Below are positions 1 to 8,552 of a DNA stretch of 64,000 nt, piece by piece. Source of the DNA: Deltaproteobacteria bacterium (lineage in GTDB: Bacteria > Myxococcota_A > UBA9042 > DTJE01); assembly GCA_029547805.1 (NCBI GenBank), contig JAKPOP010000023.1, forward strand, positions 1 to 64,000. Reading direction: 5' to 3'. Made by a program: the position numbers and the translations under genes. The notes below the pieces were generated by a model that made no database searches, was not told where the DNA came from, and saw only the letters and a list, made by a program, of their open reading frames with translations. Each line of letters begins with the position of its first letter. The stretch's first letter is position 1.

Positions 1-1141
1 ACAGGCGAACCGGGACCGACGGCGAGTAGTGCCGCGGCAGCCGTCCGGGAGCCAGGGGCATGACATCTTCCGGGGCTCCCAGGATCGGTTCGACGCCCAG
101 GACCGACTGCAGGTCCTCGGCCGTCACCGCCCCTGGCCGCAGCACGACAGGTCGATCCCCTTCGAAGGCCACGATGGTGGACTCGATCCCGATGGCACAG
201 GGACCGCCGTCCAGCACGCAGTCCACCTCTCCCCCCAGTTGCTCCACCACGTGTTCCGGGCGGGTCGGACTGACATAGCCGAAGGGATTGGCCGACGGGG
301 CGCAGATGGGAACGCCGGAGGCGCGAATCAGGGCCCGAGCCATCGGGTGGGCCGGCATCCGAAGGCCCACGGTGTCCAGCCCGGCCGTCACCAGGTCCGG
401 CACCAGGGGCGTCCGGGGCAGCACCAGCGTCAGGGGCCCCGGCCAGAAGCGATCCATCAGCCGCCGGGCCCCGGACGGCACCTGCCGGGCCAGTCGATCC
501 ACCCAGGCCCGGTCCTCCAGGTGCACGATCAGGGGGTCGAAGAAGGGACGCCGTTTCACCTGGAAGATCCGCGCAACCGCCCGGGGATGGAGGGCATTGG
601 CCCCCAGGCCATAGACCGTCTCGGTGGGGAAGGCCACGATCCCCCCGTGGCGGATGCGCCGGGCCGCCCGAGCCAACGCGGTGTCCTCGGCGTCCGGCTT
701 CCCCTCCCGGAGGGTCGGGAGGGCGTCGGCCAGACCCGGCAATACCACGACGCCCTCCCCCACCTCGCCCCGAGGGTCTGGCCCCTCCCCCTCCCAGACC
801 AGGATTCCGGTGCCCCCGGTCGTCCCGAGGACCTCCAGGACCTCCGGACGATCCGTCACCAGGAAGGACCGATCCAGGTCGAGGGACCGCTCGCGCGCGA
901 TCTCCCGCATCGAGGCGGCGACCGCCGCAGGTGCCTCGGCCGTTTCCGACCGGAGGGGCGCCCGGTGCACGGCCACCCCCCATGCCTCCAGCGCCCCGCA
1001 GACCGTCGGGGCCTCCCCGAGAGCCCAGACCTCGAGGGACTGGCCCACCGCCTGCCAGACCCCCTCGGAACCGGCCGCCGAGGGGTCGCCCACCAGGAAG
1101 AGGCCCCGGCGCCCCGGGGTCCCATCGGATGCATCATGCAT
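1..1141 (-). CDS. tsaC: L-threonylcarbamoyladenylate synthase (TsaC/Sua5), 3' end outside window, with extra N-terminal domain
   Basis: Makes threonylcarbamoyl-AMP from threonine, bicarbonate and ATP, the first step of t6A37 tRNA modification in the cytoplasm. Translation of the minus strand from the ATG at 1141 is open to the left edge. The YrdC core begins near residue 168 with [18 protein letters not shown] and continues through the conserved GIEST segment to [11 protein letters not shown], the linker typical of Sua5-type proteins, so a C-terminal Sua5 domain probably lies outside the window. The first ~160 residues are not part of TsaC. They end in [15 protein letters not shown], which resembles the last motif of GmhB/histidinol-phosphatase-like HAD enzymes, but no DxD nucleophile motif is visible, so any HAD domain is degenerate. 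The gene is divergent from the pyr operon. The TsaC call is firm; the N-terminal domain is inference. Confidence 0.9.
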   Translation of the reverse strand, partial: MHDASDGTPGRRGLFLVGDPSAAGSEGVWQAVGQSLEVWALGEAPTVCGALEAWGVAVHRAPLRSETAEAPAAVAASMREIARERSLDLDRSFLVTDRPEVLEVLGTTGGTGILVWEGEGPDPRGEVGEGVVVLPGLADALPTLREGKPDAEDTALARAARRIRHGGIVAFPTETVYGLGANALHPRAVARIFQVKRRPFFDPLIVHLEDRAWVDRLARQVPSGARRLMDRFWPGPLTLVLPRTPLVPDLVTAGLDTVGLRMPAHPMARALIRASGVPICAPSANPFGYVSPTRPEHVVEQLGGEVDCVLDGGPCAIGIESTIVAFEGDRPVVLRPGAVTAEDLQSVLGVEPILGAPEDVMPLAPGRLPRHYSPSVPVRL

Positions 1142-1191
1142 CACCGACCTCCGCCCCGGATGCTACGCCAAATCTCCCGGATTGGGGGCCC

Positions 1192-1220
1192 TTGCGGGGG
1201 CGAGGGGCATGGCATAGATT
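1192..1220 (+). promoter_or_regulatory. Candidate sigma-70 promoter of the pyr operon
   Basis: TTGCGG (1192-1197), a 17-bp spacer and TAGATT (1215-1220) lie just ahead of pyrR. The predicted start near 1227 leaves a leader of only about 24 nt. That is enough for the GAGGAA ribosome site at 1237 but far too short for a Bacillus-type PyrR antiterminator/terminator. Predicted by eye only. Confidence 0.5.
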
Positions 1221-1250
1221 ACGCGCGCCCGCGGACGAGGAACCCCGTCG

Positions 1251-1817
1251 ATGAAGGACGCACCTGCCTGGAAGGAACACCGGATCCTGATGGACGGGGA
1301 GGCCCTGAGGGCCGCCCTGGTGCAACTGGCGGACGCCATCTCGCCAACCCTGGACCTTCCGGGGGCCTGTCTCGTGGGCATCCAGACCGGGGGAGCCCAC
1401 CTGGCCCGGCGTCTGGCGGACCTGCGCCAGGCCCGTGGCCTGGCCCGGCCGCCCCTGGGCGTGCTGGACATCACCCTCTATCGGGACGACACCTTCCTGG
1501 GCCTCCAGCAGCCGGTCGTCCGGGAGACCTCCCTGCCCTTCGACGTGAACGGTTGCACGGTCGTGCTGGTGGACGACGTGCTCTACACGGGGCGCACCAT
1601 CCGGGCCGCCCTGGACGCCCTGGTGGACTTCGGGCGCCCCCGGGCCATCCGTCTGGCCGTGCTGGTGGACCGGGGCCTCCGGGAGTACCCCATCCAGGCC
1701 GACCACCTCGCCCTGAAGACCGACACCTCGCCCGACGAGACCGTCCAGGTGGAACTCACCGAGATGGGGCATCCCGTGGACCGAGTGGTCGTCTATCGCC
1801 GGGAGGGGAGCCGATGA
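1251..1817 (+). CDS. pyrR: PyrR: pyrimidine operon regulator / uracil phosphoribosyltransferase
   Basis: 188 residues, normal for PyrR. The PRPP-binding loop [13 protein letters not shown] lies near residues 104-116, and the type I phosphoribosyltransferase fold is continuous. Family members convert uracil and PRPP to UMP and, in many bacteria, regulate pyr genes. The ATG at 1251 follows GAGGAA. The stop overlaps the start of pyrB by 4 bases (ATGA), so the two are translationally coupled. The order pyrR-pyrB-pyrC' matches the Pseudomonas operon rather than the Bacillus one. The short leader argues against leader attenuation here, so its regulatory mechanism is open. Confidence 0.93.
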   Translation: MKDAPAWKEHRILMDGEALRAALVQLADAISPTLDLPGACLVGIQTGGAHLARRLADLRQARGLARPPLGVLDITLYRDDTFLGLQQPVVRETSLPFDVNGCTVVLVDDVLYTGRTIRAALDALVDFGRPRAIRLAVLVDRGLREYPIQADHLALKTDTSPDETVQVELTEMGHPVDRVVVYRREGSR

Positions 1818-2746
1818 CTGCACGCATGAACCACCTGCTGGGCCTTGAAGGAGTGCCGCGGGAGCAGATCCAGACCATCCTGGACCTGGGACGGGAGTTC
1901 AAGGCCGTCGGCCAGCGGCGCATCAAGAAGGTCCCGACCCTCCGGGGCGTCACGGTGGTGCTGATGTTCATCGAGCCCTCGACCCGGACCCGGATGTCCT
2001 TCGAGGTCGCCGCCAAGCGCCTCTCGGCCGACACCCTCTCCTTCACGGCCTCCTCGTCGTCCCTGACCAAGGGCGAGACCCTGCTGGACACGGCGAAGAA
2101 CATCCTGGCGATGCGCCCGGACGTCCTGGTGCTGCGCCACCCCTACAGCGGCGCCCCCCACTTCCTGGCCCGGGAGATCCCGGCGGCCGTGGTCAACGCC
2201 GGGGACGGCCGCCATGAGCACCCGACCCAGGCCCTGCTGGACCTCTACACGATGTGGGAGAAGAAGGGCCGCATCGAGGGCCTGGAGGTGGCCATCGTCG
2301 GGGACATCCGCCACAGCCGAGTGGCCATGTCCAACGTCTGGGGGCTCACCACGATGGGCGCCCGGGTGCGCCTGGCGGGCCCCCGGACCTTGATGCCCCC
2401 CTTGGTGGACCGCCTCGGGGTCCAGGTCTTTGACCGGATCGAGCCGGCCATCGAGGGGGCCGACGTGGTGATGATGCTCCGGATCCAGAAGGAGCGGATG
2501 GGCCGGGACCTCTTCCCATCGGACCGGGAATACGCCCGCCGGTACGGCCTCGATGCTCGGCGCCTGGGCCTCGCCCGGCCCGACGCCCTGGTCATGCATC
2601 CCGGTCCCATGAACCGCGGCGTGGAGATCACCCCCGAGGTGGCCGACGGCCCCCAGTCGGTGATCCTGGAACAGGTCGAGAACGGCGTCGCGGTGCGCAT
2701 GGCGGTGCTCTATCACCTCTGCGCCCACCTGGTGGAGGGGGCCTGA
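1814..2746 (+). CDS. pyrB: Aspartate carbamoyltransferase catalytic subunit
   Basis: 310 residues. It condenses carbamoyl phosphate and aspartate to N-carbamoyl-aspartate in de novo pyrimidine synthesis. Visible signatures are the carbamoyl-phosphate site STRTRMSF near residue 58, [11 protein letters not shown] in the middle, and [11 protein letters not shown] near the end. Start chosen at the ATG overlapping the pyrR stop; an in-frame ATG four codons later is an alternative. The stop codon overlaps the next ATG (TGATG). No pyrI is present. Instead the partner gene is a catalytically dead dihydroorotase homologue, as in the Pseudomonas-type dodecameric enzyme, where PyrC' is needed for assembly of active transcarbamoylase. 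Confidence 0.96.
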   Translation: MTARMNHLLGLEGVPREQIQTILDLGREFKAVGQRRIKKVPTLRGVTVVLMFIEPSTRTRMSFEVAAKRLSADTLSFTASSSSLTKGETLLDTAKNILAMRPDVLVLRHPYSGAPHFLAREIPAAVVNAGDGRHEHPTQALLDLYTMWEKKGRIEGLEVAIVGDIRHSRVAMSNVWGLTTMGARVRLAGPRTLMPPLVDRLGVQVFDRIEPAIEGADVVMMLRIQKERMGRDLFPSDREYARRYGLDARRLGLARPDALVMHPGPMNRGVEITPEVADGPQSVILEQVENGVAVRMAVLYHLCAHLVEGA

Positions 2747-4056
2747 TGAAGACGAGACTGGTCAACTGCGAGGTCCTGGATCCGGCGTCCGGCAAGCGCT
2801 TCTTCGGCATGGTGGAGTGGGAGGACGGCATCATCCGACAGGTCCGGAAGGCCGGCCCCGGCACCCTGTCCGAGGCGCCGGAGGGCGTCGCTCAGATCGA
2901 CGGCCACGGCCATCTCCTCACGGCCTCCTTCGTGGACCTTTACGGGGATTTCTGCGAGCCGGGCCACGAGGAACGGGAGGACATCACCAGTGGATCGCGG
3001 GCCGCCGTTGCCGGGGGGTTCACCGCCCTGGCCCTGCGCCCCGACACGGTCCCTCCCGTGGACGGGCCCGATGCGGTGCGCCTGATCCTGGAGCGGGTCC
3101 GAGCGGTCGGGCTGGTCGATGCCCGTCCCCTCGGGTCCCTCTCGGTGGGACTCCGGGGGGAGTCGATGGCCCCTCTGGGGGAGATGGCCGACGAGGGGGT
3201 CGCAGGCTTCAGCGAGGCGGACCGCTATCTGGCCCATGGAGGCTTCCTGCGCCACTGCCTGGAATACGCCTCGTCCCTCGGACGCCCGATCCTCCTGACC
3301 TCCGAGGACCCGACCCTCTCCGAGGGGGCCGCTCACGAGGGATTCGTCGCCACGATCCGGGGCCTGAAAGGCAGTCCGATGGCCGCCGAGGAGTCGGCCG
3401 TCGCCCGCCACGTCGCCCTGGCGGCCCTGACCGGTGTCCCGGTGCACCTGCTGAAGGTCAGCAGCGCCGCCGCGGTGCGGATCATCCGGGACGCGAAGGC
3501 CCGGGGACTGCCCATCACCGCCTCCACGACCGCCCACCACCTGGTCCTCAACGAGGACTCCCTCCTGGACTGGGACCCCCACCGGAAGGTCTGGCCTCCC
3601 TGTCGCACCGAGGAGGACCGCCAGGCGCTGGTCCAGGCCCTGAAGGACGGTACCCTGGACGCCATCGTGTCGGACCATGCCCCCAGGGCCATCGAGGACA
3701 AGGAACTGGAGTTCGACCTCGCGACCTGCGGCGCTGCGACCCTGGAACTGGTCTGGCCCCTGGTCCACGGACGGGTGCTGGCCGGAGAACTGGACCTGGT
3801 CACCGCCGTGCGGGCCCTCGCGTGGGCGCCCCGACGCATCCTGGGCCTCCCAGGGGGGGCCGTCGCCCCAGGACAGCCCGCGGACCTGGTGCTGCTGGAC
3901 CGGAAGACCGCCTGGACTGCCCGCTCGGGGGCCTTCCAGAGCCGCGCGGCCGGATGCCTCCTGGAGGGCCAGGAGGTCGTCGGGCGACCGGTCCTCACGA
4001 TCCGCGGCGGACGGGTCGTCTTCGACGCCCGGGGACAGCCGTCCTTCCCAGGTTGA
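2746..4056 (+). CDS. pyrC': PyrC': inactive dihydroorotase homologue, likely structural partner of PyrB
   Basis: 436 residues with an amidohydrolase fold that aligns throughout with dihydroorotase. The metal ligands are gone. The HxHLREPG motif reads YGDFCEPG (residues 66-73: His to Tyr66, His to Asp68, Arg to Cys70). The HCED position reads TSED (Thr185), the HVST position reads KVSS (Lys237). Only the aspartate of SDHAP (Asp310) remains. Without these histidines the zinc centre cannot form, so ring closure is not expected. Overlap with pyrB by one base and the Pseudomonas precedent make a non-catalytic subunit of an ATCase complex the best call. A functional pyrC must then be elsewhere in the genome. 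Confidence 0.88.
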   Translation: MKTRLVNCEVLDPASGKRFFGMVEWEDGIIRQVRKAGPGTLSEAPEGVAQIDGHGHLLTASFVDLYGDFCEPGHEEREDITSGSRAAVAGGFTALALRPDTVPPVDGPDAVRLILERVRAVGLVDARPLGSLSVGLRGESMAPLGEMADEGVAGFSEADRYLAHGGFLRHCLEYASSLGRPILLTSEDPTLSEGAAHEGFVATIRGLKGSPMAAEESAVARHVALAALTGVPVHLLKVSSAAAVRIIRDAKARGLPITASTTAHHLVLNEDSLLDWDPHRKVWPPCRTEEDRQALVQALKDGTLDAIVSDHAPRAIEDKELEFDLATCGAATLELVWPLVHGRVLAGELDLVTAVRALAWAPRRILGLPGGAVAPGQPADLVLLDRKTAWTARSGAFQSRAAGCLLEGQEVVGRPVLTIRGGRVVFDARGQPSFPG

Positions 4057-4065
4057 GAAGACCCG

Positions 4066-5355
4066 ATGGAGATTCGCGACCCCATCCACGGCCCTATCGC
4101 CATCGACTCCGGGGAGCGTCCCGTGCTGGATCATCCCCTCGTCCGGCGCCTGCGACGGGTCCGGCAACTCGGGTTTGCGGAAGCGACCTTCCCGGGGGCG
4201 GTCCACACCCGCTTCCTCCACTCGGTCGGGGCGATGCACCTGGCAGGACGGGCCTTCGAGATGGCCAGCCGGGACCTCCCGGACCTGCCGGACCGGGAGC
4301 GTCGGCGTCTGAGAACCTCCGTGCGCCTGGCGGCACTGCTCCACGACCTGGGGCATGGTCCCCTGTCCCACACCGGCGAAGGACTGCTGCCGCTCCTGGG
4401 CGCCCTGCCCCGGATTCCCCCGGGGTCGGACCCGGCCGCCCAGGCGACCCACGAGGACATGACTCGCGCCCTGGTCCTCGGATCGGACCTCCGAGACCTC
4501 CTGGACCACACCTTCCGGGACCTCGGCGTCGGGGCGATCGAGGTCGCGGCCCTGCTGGGATGGCCTGGCGAGGACCCCTTTCCCCTCCCCTCCGGAAGTG
4601 CACTGCCCCTGCTCCGGCAGTTGATCGCCGGGGAGATGGACGCGGACCGGATGGACTACCTGCGCCGGGATTCCCTGTTCACCGGCGCGTCCTACGGCCA
4701 CTTCGACCTGGACTGGCTGCTGTCCCACCTGGGGGCCCACCGGGTGGACGGCCAGTGGCACCTGGCCCTGGAGTCCCCGGCCCTCTTCGCCTTCGAGGAC
4801 TTCCTGCTGGCCCGCCACCACATGTTCCTGATGGTCTATGCCCACCGGCGGACACTCTGCTACCAACGACTGCTGGATCGCTTCATCGCCCAGCAGGGCT
4901 CCGACCTCCAGGTGCCCGCCGACCCGGATGCCTTCATCGGCTGCGACGACGACTGGCTGTGGTCCCGGCTGGCGGCCTCGACTTCCCCGTACGCCCGACG
5001 CATCATCGAGTATCGGCCCCTTCCCCTGGCGGTGGAGGTCTGGGACGACGAGGCCGATGCCCTGGAGGAGCGCAAGGAGGCCCTGTGCCGGGCCCTGCCG
5101 CCAGGAACGGAGTGGATCCGGGTGGAGTTCGAGTTCAGCCGGGAACACCCGGGGGGACGGCGGGGACCGGCGGCCGACCCCCTCTGGGTTCGGCTGACCC
5201 ACCCCGGTGCCGGGCGATCGACGATGCGGATGGACGACTACAGCGACCTCTATCTCCGGCAGGCCCGCCGCCGGAGGGTGGTCCGGATCCACTGCGAGGA
5301 CCCCCACGACCCCAGGGTGGCCGAGGTGCTGGCCCGGCCCCCGACAACGGAGTGA
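4066..5355 (+). CDS. HD-domain phosphohydrolase (dNTPase/SAMHD1-like)
   Basis: 429 residues. The N-terminus has the DPIHGPI opening typical of dGTPase/SAMHD1-like HD proteins, then the conserved HTRFLHS (residues 47-53) and the HD pair in LLHDLGHGPLSH (His93-Asp94), and a later DADRMDYLRRDS segment. These residues form a metal site that hydrolyses nucleotide phosphates in characterised relatives. Substrate is not evident from sequence. It starts 9 bases after pyrC' and sits 6 bases ahead of the next gene, so it probably shares the pyr transcript; a link to nucleotide balance is plausible but unproven. Confidence 0.85.
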   Translation: MEIRDPIHGPIAIDSGERPVLDHPLVRRLRRVRQLGFAEATFPGAVHTRFLHSVGAMHLAGRAFEMASRDLPDLPDRERRRLRTSVRLAALLHDLGHGPLSHTGEGLLPLLGALPRIPPGSDPAAQATHEDMTRALVLGSDLRDLLDHTFRDLGVGAIEVAALLGWPGEDPFPLPSGSALPLLRQLIAGEMDADRMDYLRRDSLFTGASYGHFDLDWLLSHLGAHRVDGQWHLALESPALFAFEDFLLARHHMFLMVYAHRRTLCYQRLLDRFIAQQGSDLQVPADPDAFIGCDDDWLWSRLAASTSPYARRIIEYRPLPLAVEVWDDEADALEERKEALCRALPPGTEWIRVEFEFSREHPGGRRGPAADPLWVRLTHPGAGRSTMRMDDYSDLYLRQARRRRVVRIHCEDPHDPRVAEVLARPPTTE

Positions 5356-5361
5356 ACCACG

Positions 5362-6180
5362 ATGGCTGACCTCTCGAACGATGTCCAGGCGATGATCGAT
5401 GCTGCCAACGAGATGCTCGAGGCGGGGGAGTACGAGCAGGCCTGGATGCTCCTGTCCCGAATGGACCAGCAGGACCCGGAGAACCCCGAGATCCTGATCC
5501 TGATGGGCGACGCATCGATGCAGATGGGCGACCCCAACCAGGCCCTGGAACTGTTCGACCGTTGCGTTGACCTGGACCCCGAGTGGTCCGACGCCTGGTC
5601 CGCCCGGGCGGGCGCCCTGCTGGAACTGGCCCTGCTGGACGAGGCCGCCGAAAACCTCCGCAAGGCCCTCTCCCTGGACCGGACCAACCCCGAGGCTCTC
5701 TACCTGCGGGCCATGGTGCTGGAACTCCAGGGGCGCTTCCGGGAGGCCGACGCGGCCTACCGTCGGGCCCATCGAGCGGCCCCTGACCGGAACCGGATCC
5801 CCTTCCGGATGTCCTGGAAGGAGTTCTCCCAGACGGTTCAGGAGGCCCTGTGGCAGCTCCCGGCCCAGTTCCGGGAACGGATGGATGCCGCCGGGGTCGA
5901 GATCCGGATCCTGGACGTGCCGGATCCCCAGGCGATGCTGGAAAGCGGCCTCTCACCCCAGGTCCTCGGTGCCTTCCAGGGGGCCTCGGTGCTCGAGGAG
6001 TCCGTGACGAATCCCCAGTCGGCCCTGCCACCGATGATCCACCTCTACCAGCGGAACATCGAACGCGTCTGCGCCAACCGGGACGAGGTGCGGATGGAGA
6101 TCCAGGTGACCCTCTTCCACGAGGTGGGGCACTACTTCGGCCTGGGAGAAGACGACCTGGCCCACCTGAACCTGGACTGA
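5362..6180 (+). CDS. TPR protein with C-terminal zincin-like metallopeptidase domain
   Basis: 272 residues. Residues ~1-130 form tetratricopeptide-like helices. The C-terminal ~120 residues resemble the type I zincin-like metallopeptidase family (PF06262), with HEVGHYFGLGEDD at residues 253-265 supplying the HExxH zinc motif and the downstream glycine and acidic residues expected of that family. No signal peptide, so cytoplasmic. Function of the family is poorly known. TPRs may present substrates or partners. The last 49 bases overlap the convergent radical SAM gene. Confidence 0.82.
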   Translation: MADLSNDVQAMIDAANEMLEAGEYEQAWMLLSRMDQQDPENPEILILMGDASMQMGDPNQALELFDRCVDLDPEWSDAWSARAGALLELALLDEAAENLRKALSLDRTNPEALYLRAMVLELQGRFREADAAYRRAHRAAPDRNRIPFRMSWKEFSQTVQEALWQLPAQFRERMDAAGVEIRILDVPDPQAMLESGLSPQVLGAFQGASVLEESVTNPQSALPPMIHLYQRNIERVCANRDEVRMEIQVTLFHEVGHYFGLGEDDLAHLNLD

Positions 6181-7508
6181 TCGCGCCCCCTCGATGGCCC
6201 CGGCGTCCGAGGATCCGCGACCAGATGCCGGATGGCGGACCGCGCGGCCTCCAGTCCCAGGTGGGACCAGTGCCACTCCCGCTCGGCCTCCCGGGGCGAG
6301 GTGACCCGCAGGCGGGCCCGGCCCCCGACCTTCCGGGCCAGCAGGGACAGGCGACGGCGCAGGACCGGGACACCGGCGAAGGGGGCTCCCTCCAGCGGCG
6401 TGAACCGCTTCGGCACGAAGGGGGACACCGAGAGGGAGACCGAGACCCGCTCCGCCAGGGCCTCCACGAGCCGAGCCAGTTCCTCCACGTCCTGATCCTC
6501 TTCCCCCGGCAGGCCCACCATCGCGTAGATCTTGAGCCGGTTGAGGCGGTGGATGGCCGCCAGGTCCGCGCAGGCCCGAAGGTGGTCCTCGGTCACGCCC
6601 TTCCGGATGGCCCGGCGCATGCGTTCCGAGGGCCCGTCCGCCGCCACGGTCAGGGTCCGCAGCCCCGCGGCCGCCAGGGCCGAGACCAGGTCGGGGGTCG
6701 CCCGGTCGGCCCGGATCGACCCGAGGGTCACCTCGGCCCCGCGGGACTTCAGGGCATGCACCAGGTCCAGCAGTTCCGGATGGTCCGACACCGCGGCGCC
6801 CAGCAGGCCCACCCGGGTCGCATCTCGAGGCACGGCCTCCAGAATGCGGGTCGCCGGGACGAACCGGGCCCGGCCCCCGCCTCCCCGGGCCACGCAGAAG
6901 GTGCATGCCCTCGGGCATCCCCGCCCGACCTCCACGAGGAAGGCCCCACCGAACTCGTTGGGTTCCCCCGCGAGCCGGGACCGGACCGGGGGATCGGACG
7001 GCCCCGAGTGGACCGGCGACGGCACGGTCATCCCGATCGACGGGACCCAGACTCCCGGGATCCCCGCCAGGCGCTCCAGGGCATCCTGCCGATCTCGGGC
7101 CTCGTCCACCGCCTGCCGCAGCATCGGGAAGGCCTGGTCCGCCTCTCCCACGAAGACGGCGTCGGCCACCGCTCCCGCCAGGTCCGGGTTCGAGAGGGTC
7201 AGGGGACCGCCGGCGATGACCAGGGGGTCCGACCCGGGGCGATCGGCGGCAACCGCCGCGATCCCCGAGTCCCAGAGCGCCCGGACCCAGTCCTTCACCT
7301 CCAGTTCCCAGGCCACTGAGGTCCAGATCACCTGGAACTCCCCCAGGGACCGCCCGCTCTCGAGGCTGCGCACTGGACCAGCGCGCCCGGTCTCGGAGAG
7401 GCAGGCCCGCTCGACGGGCCCCAGGCCCGCGAAGGCAGCATGGAATCCCAGGGACGAATGGGCCAGGGACCTGGCGACGGGGGAGAAGAGGACCTGGTCC
7501 GAGGTCAT
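6132..7508 (-). CDS. Radical SAM protein with B12-binding-like N-terminal domain
   Basis: 458 residues. The first ~185 residues resemble a cobalamin-binding fold (LVIAGGPLTLSNPD and DAVFVGEADQ are typical late strands), although no DxHxxG cobalamin-histidine motif is visible. The radical SAM cluster motif CPRACTFC uses Cys198, Cys202 and Cys205, followed by the standard barrel (KIYAMVGLPGEED). It resembles uncharacterised families of B12/radical SAM proteins known from archaea and deltaproteobacteria. Start: ATG at 7508, coupled by an ATGA overlap to the upstream phospholipase-like gene. Substrate unknown. Cell location is cytoplasmic. Confidence 0.85.
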   Translation of the reverse strand: MTSDQVLFSPVARSLAHSSLGFHAAFAGLGPVERACLSETGRAGPVRSLESGRSLGEFQVIWTSVAWELEVKDWVRALWDSGIAAVAADRPGSDPLVIAGGPLTLSNPDLAGAVADAVFVGEADQAFPMLRQAVDEARDRQDALERLAGIPGVWVPSIGMTVPSPVHSGPSDPPVRSRLAGEPNEFGGAFLVEVGRGCPRACTFCVARGGGGRARFVPATRILEAVPRDATRVGLLGAAVSDHPELLDLVHALKSRGAEVTLGSIRADRATPDLVSALAAAGLRTLTVAADGPSERMRRAIRKGVTEDHLRACADLAAIHRLNRLKIYAMVGLPGEEDQDVEELARLVEALAERVSVSLSVSPFVPKRFTPLEGAPFAGVPVLRRRLSLLARKVGGRARLRVTSPREAEREWHWSHLGLEAARSAIRHLVADPRTPGPSRGRDQSRFRWARSSSPRPK

Positions 7509-8425
7509 GGAGCCCAGGCCGCCATCAGCGGTCGGTTCGACGAGGGTCCGGCCGATGGGACTCCCGGCAGGGCCTCCAGCGCATACCGCAGGCGGGACTC
7601 GGTCTCGGCCAGCACCTCCTGTGGCGACCCGCCCTCCCCTGGCCGGCCCTCCTGTCGCAGGCGTCGAAGGGCCCGAGCCGCGGCCAGGGCCTCGATGCCT
7701 CGGGGATCGATGGCCACGATGGGGGCCTCCCGCAGGTGCCACAGCACCTGTCGCTGGGCAGCCAGGGCGAGGTCCCGCACCCGGAGGACCTGGGCGTCTT
7801 CCAGGGGGAGGCGGGACCGACGGTCCAGCCACATCGACCATCGTCCGAATCCCTCGTGGCCCTGGGCCCGCATCACCAGACCGGTCAGGTGTACCTGGAA
7901 GTGTCGTCCCGGGAGGCTGTTCCGGACCGTCCGCCGCAGCAACCGACGGTGCTCCAGGGGCTCTGCCCGCCTCAGGCGATCCACGGCCTCCCCGGCCCGG
8001 TCCCGAAGGCGGGCATCGAGTCGGGACTCCCAGTAGAGGTGCCCGGCAGTGGGATGGCCCGCCGAGGCAATCACCCGCTCCGGCACATAGAGATTGTGGG
8101 CAACGGTGTCCGCCGCCAGGTGGCACAGGTAGCCCAGGAAGACCGCCCGTTCGGCCTCGATCCGCGTCGTCTCGAACTGCCGGAAGGCATGGACCCAGTT
8201 GTGGCTGTGGCGACGATAGGGGGCCAGATTCTTCGCCAGCGAGCGGTCCGGGTCCAGCATCCCCCGGAGAAAGGCGTCCGGGTAGCGACGAATCACCCGA
8301 CGCACCCCGGCCCCGAAGAGGGCCGCCGAGGCCACCAGGTCCAGGCCCATGTCCAGGTGGGCAACCGGCCCGAACGCAAAGGCACTCGCCGGGAACAGCA
8401 GCAAGGCGAGCAGGATCCAGAACAT
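7505..8425 (-). CDS. Zinc-dependent phospholipase C-like exported protein
   Basis: 306 residues. A signal peptide (MFWILLALLLFPASAFA) precedes FGPVAHLDMG. The histidine-rich segments HSHNW and FLGYLCHLAADTVAHN fit the Zn_dep_PLPC family (PF00882), whose members hydrolyse phospholipids using three zinc ions. Start set at 8425 because it begins the signal peptide exactly and follows a strong GGAGGGAGG site; an upstream in-frame ATG at 8503 would bury the signal sequence. It is translationally coupled to the radical SAM gene behind it, an odd pairing of an exported and a cytoplasmic enzyme. Confidence 0.8.
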   Translation of the reverse strand: MFWILLALLLFPASAFAFGPVAHLDMGLDLVASAALFGAGVRRVIRRYPDAFLRGMLDPDRSLAKNLAPYRRHSHNWVHAFRQFETTRIEAERAVFLGYLCHLAADTVAHNLYVPERVIASAGHPTAGHLYWESRLDARLRDRAGEAVDRLRRAEPLEHRRLLRRTVRNSLPGRHFQVHLTGLVMRAQGHEGFGRWSMWLDRRSRLPLEDAQVLRVRDLALAAQRQVLWHLREAPIVAIDPRGIEALAAARALRRLRQEGRPGEGGSPQEVLAETESRLRYALEALPGVPSAGPSSNRPLMAAWAP

Positions 8426-8552
8426 TGGCCTCCCTCCGGCCGGCGGCCAAACGATGGCGATTCCGATCCAAAAAGGCAAGCGAAGCGAGAGCAACATCGA
8501 CAAGAAAGCCCCCTTTCTTTAGGCTTGGGGGGATCTTGTCGGGAGGCCTTCG

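Noticed and set aside
1220-1250. PyrR attenuator in the pyr leader
   Set aside because: The leader is about 24 nt, with no room for antiterminator and terminator hairpins.
2713-5772. Long open antisense frame opposite pyrC' and the HD gene
   Set aside because: High-GC DNA with GC-biased third positions leaves long open antisense frames. The product is low-complexity with no family, and the plus strand holds clear genes.
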